A stretch of DNA of 50,251 bases from assembly GCA_900766645.1 (NCBI GenBank), contig CAAFWD010000151.1:1-50251 (forward strand). The letters are read 5' to 3'. Shown here in pieces: positions 49,449 through 50,251 of the stretch. Both the position numbers and the translations under genes were made by a program. The notes beneath the pieces are model-generated. The model was not told where the DNA came from. It saw nothing but the letters and a program-made list of their open reading frames with translations, and made no database searches. Position 1 is the first letter of the stretch. Every line of letters begins with the position of its first letter. This stretch comes from an uncultured Cetobacterium sp. (GTDB taxonomy: Bacteria > Fusobacteriota > Fusobacteriia > Fusobacteriales > Fusobacteriaceae).

Positions 49449-50054
49449 CTAAAATAGAATTTCTATTTTTCTAGAAATAAAGTGCACAATATAATAAATA
49501 TGGTCACTTATTTCATTATATTTTGTTGCACTAAAGATTCCAATACTTAAAACAAAAAATAAAAATGGCCTGAAAAATTTTTCTTCTTTTTTTATATTTT
49601 TAGTTATCGTGTACACACCAAAAATCATAAGTATTAGCGCTTCCAAATAATTTTTTGAAAACTTTATAGATACAAATATACAATATATACTTGTCAGATA
49701 TATAAATCCTTTACTCCACTTAACTCCTAATCCCACTCTACACCAAGGTAGATAAATTAATGCTCCTCTAGACCATCCTCTAGGAAAAGAATCAAAAATC
49801 ATATGTAGTCCTATTGCTAATGCAAATCCCATTATAGAAAATCTAAATACTTCCACATTCTTTTGATTTTGATAAAAATAAATCATTATCCAAAGTATTA
49901 ATGGACTATGAGTTAAAATATTTCTATGCTTTAATTTTAATTTAAAGTCCCAATCAGGGTATCTTATTCCAATTAAAAAAGATGTCCAAATTAACATTAA
50001 TCCAACGAATCCTATTTTTTCTGATGTTTCAATAAGTTTTGTAAAATCTATCAT
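49449..50054 (-). CDS. YdjM-like integral membrane hydrolase family protein
   Basis: A 201-residue protein with about five to six spans. It contains PDWDFKLKLKHRNILTHSP near 33-51 and IGLHMIFDSFPRGW near 81-94, the His/Asp pattern (D.D, HR..THS, H...D) of the YdjM/DUF457-type membrane-bound metal-dependent hydrolases. The substrate is unknown; the E. coli relative is part of the SOS response. It stands alone downstream of tuf and its terminator. Family assignment rests on these motifs. Confidence 0.7.
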   Translation of the reverse strand: MIDFTKLIETSEKIGFVGLMLIWTSFLIGIRYPDWDFKLKLKHRNILTHSPLILWIMIYFYQNQKNVEVFRFSIMGFALAIGLHMIFDSFPRGWSRGALIYLPWCRVGLGVKWSKGFIYLTSIYCIFVSIKFSKNYLEALILMIFGVYTITKNIKKEEKFFRPFLFFVLSIGIFSATKYNEISDHIYYIVHFISRKIEILF

Positions 50055-50110
50055 TCTAATCCTTTCTATGTTTTTATAATAGTTGTACCCCTATTATATC
50101 ACAATAAAAA

Positions 50111-50139
50111 AAAAGAGCTAAGAAAAGCTTAGCTCTTTT
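50111..50139 (-). terminator. Terminator of tuf
   Basis: A 12-bp perfect stem AAAAGAGCTAAG/CTTAGCTCTTTT with a 5-nt loop, followed on the minus strand by a T-run. Confidence 0.85.
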
Positions 50140-50156
50140 AAATTTTATTTTATGGA

Positions 50157-50251
50157 TTACTTAGTAATTTCTGCAACAACTCCAGAAGCTACTGTTCTTC
50201 CTCCTTCTCTGATAGCGAATCTTAATCCTGGCTCCATTGCGATTGGGTGGA
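50157..50251 (-). CDS. tuf: Elongation factor Tu, C-terminal end
   Basis: The last 31 codons of EF-Tu; the gene continues beyond the right edge. The visible residues HPIAMEPGLRFAIREGGRTV, then ASGVVAEITK and stop, are the highly conserved end of domain 3, including the GGRTVASG block. Confidence 0.96.
   Translation of the reverse strand, partial: HPIAMEPGLRFAIREGGRTVASGVVAEITK

Overview
The window looks like a chromosomal core segment of a member of the Fusobacteriota, most likely Fusobacteriaceae (Fusobacterium or Cetobacterium type). The reasons are very A+T-rich DNA, a FomA-like outer-membrane protein with the fusobacterial leader MKKLALLLGSLLVV, Kdo (LPS) genes showing a double-membrane envelope, split transketolase subunits, an EnvC/FtsX pair and low-GC codon use. 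The genus is an inference from gene style; no 16S gene is present. There are no insertion sequences, prophage genes or CRISPR arrays. Almost all genes lie on the minus strand; the exceptions are trpS and the pstC-pstA-pstB-phoU operon.

Layout. 1-1335: two tandem FomA-like porin genes (the first cut by the window edge) with matching promoters. 1500-2465: rpsI and rplM behind a consensus promoter. 2489-4689: an acetate/succinate transporter (SatP family) and an M32 carboxypeptidase. 4839-6172: trpS, then a tRNA cluster, Ser(TGA)-Ser(GCT)-Arg(ACG), on the opposite strand. 6274-6969: a DUF6941-like protein. 7038-13767: the phosphate regulon: phoR-type kinase, phoB-type regulator, pstS, and the divergent pstCAB-phoU operon. 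Between pstS and pstC sit two back-to-back arrays of four 11-bp-spaced TTWACA-like repeats, a clear Pho-box layout.

13801-18707: prfA-prmC-queA-rsmD-xseB-ispA, a translation-termination/RNA-modification/isoprenoid operon in which PrmC has a duplicated N-terminal domain. 18818-20020: an ECF sigma factor, a one-span anti-sigma-like protein and a Spy-like periplasmic protein. 20079-24777: ispG and the operon miaB-rho-LysM/M23 peptidase. 24866-30145: an Ogg2-type DNA glycosylase and a two-gene unit of a SNF2 ATPase plus a partner resembling the XPB N-terminal/Helicase_C_3 region. 30257-33727: a DUF1858 protein and murE-kdsA-kdsD (peptidoglycan and Kdo precursors). 33913-36877: agaS, a tagatose-bisphosphate aldolase and a PfkB sugar-phosphate kinase, behind a promoter with a GntR-like operator. 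37013-41345: tdk, a TruA-like/KH fusion, an HD protein, a TIGR03960-like radical SAM protein and ung. 41472-47516: ftsX-envC-nadK-recN-degenerate tyrosine recombinase-era. 47582-49352: split transketolase. 49449-50251: a YdjM-like membrane protein and the 3' end of tuf.

The items most worth a second look are the divergent Pho-box arrays, the SNF2/XPB-N-like pair, the TruA-KH fusion, the catalytically dead Xer-like protein fixed between recN and era, the PrmC domain duplication, the inverted repeat spanning the -10 box and ribosome-binding site of satP, and several TTG starts hidden behind GTG codons that belong to the Shine-Dalgarno sequence.
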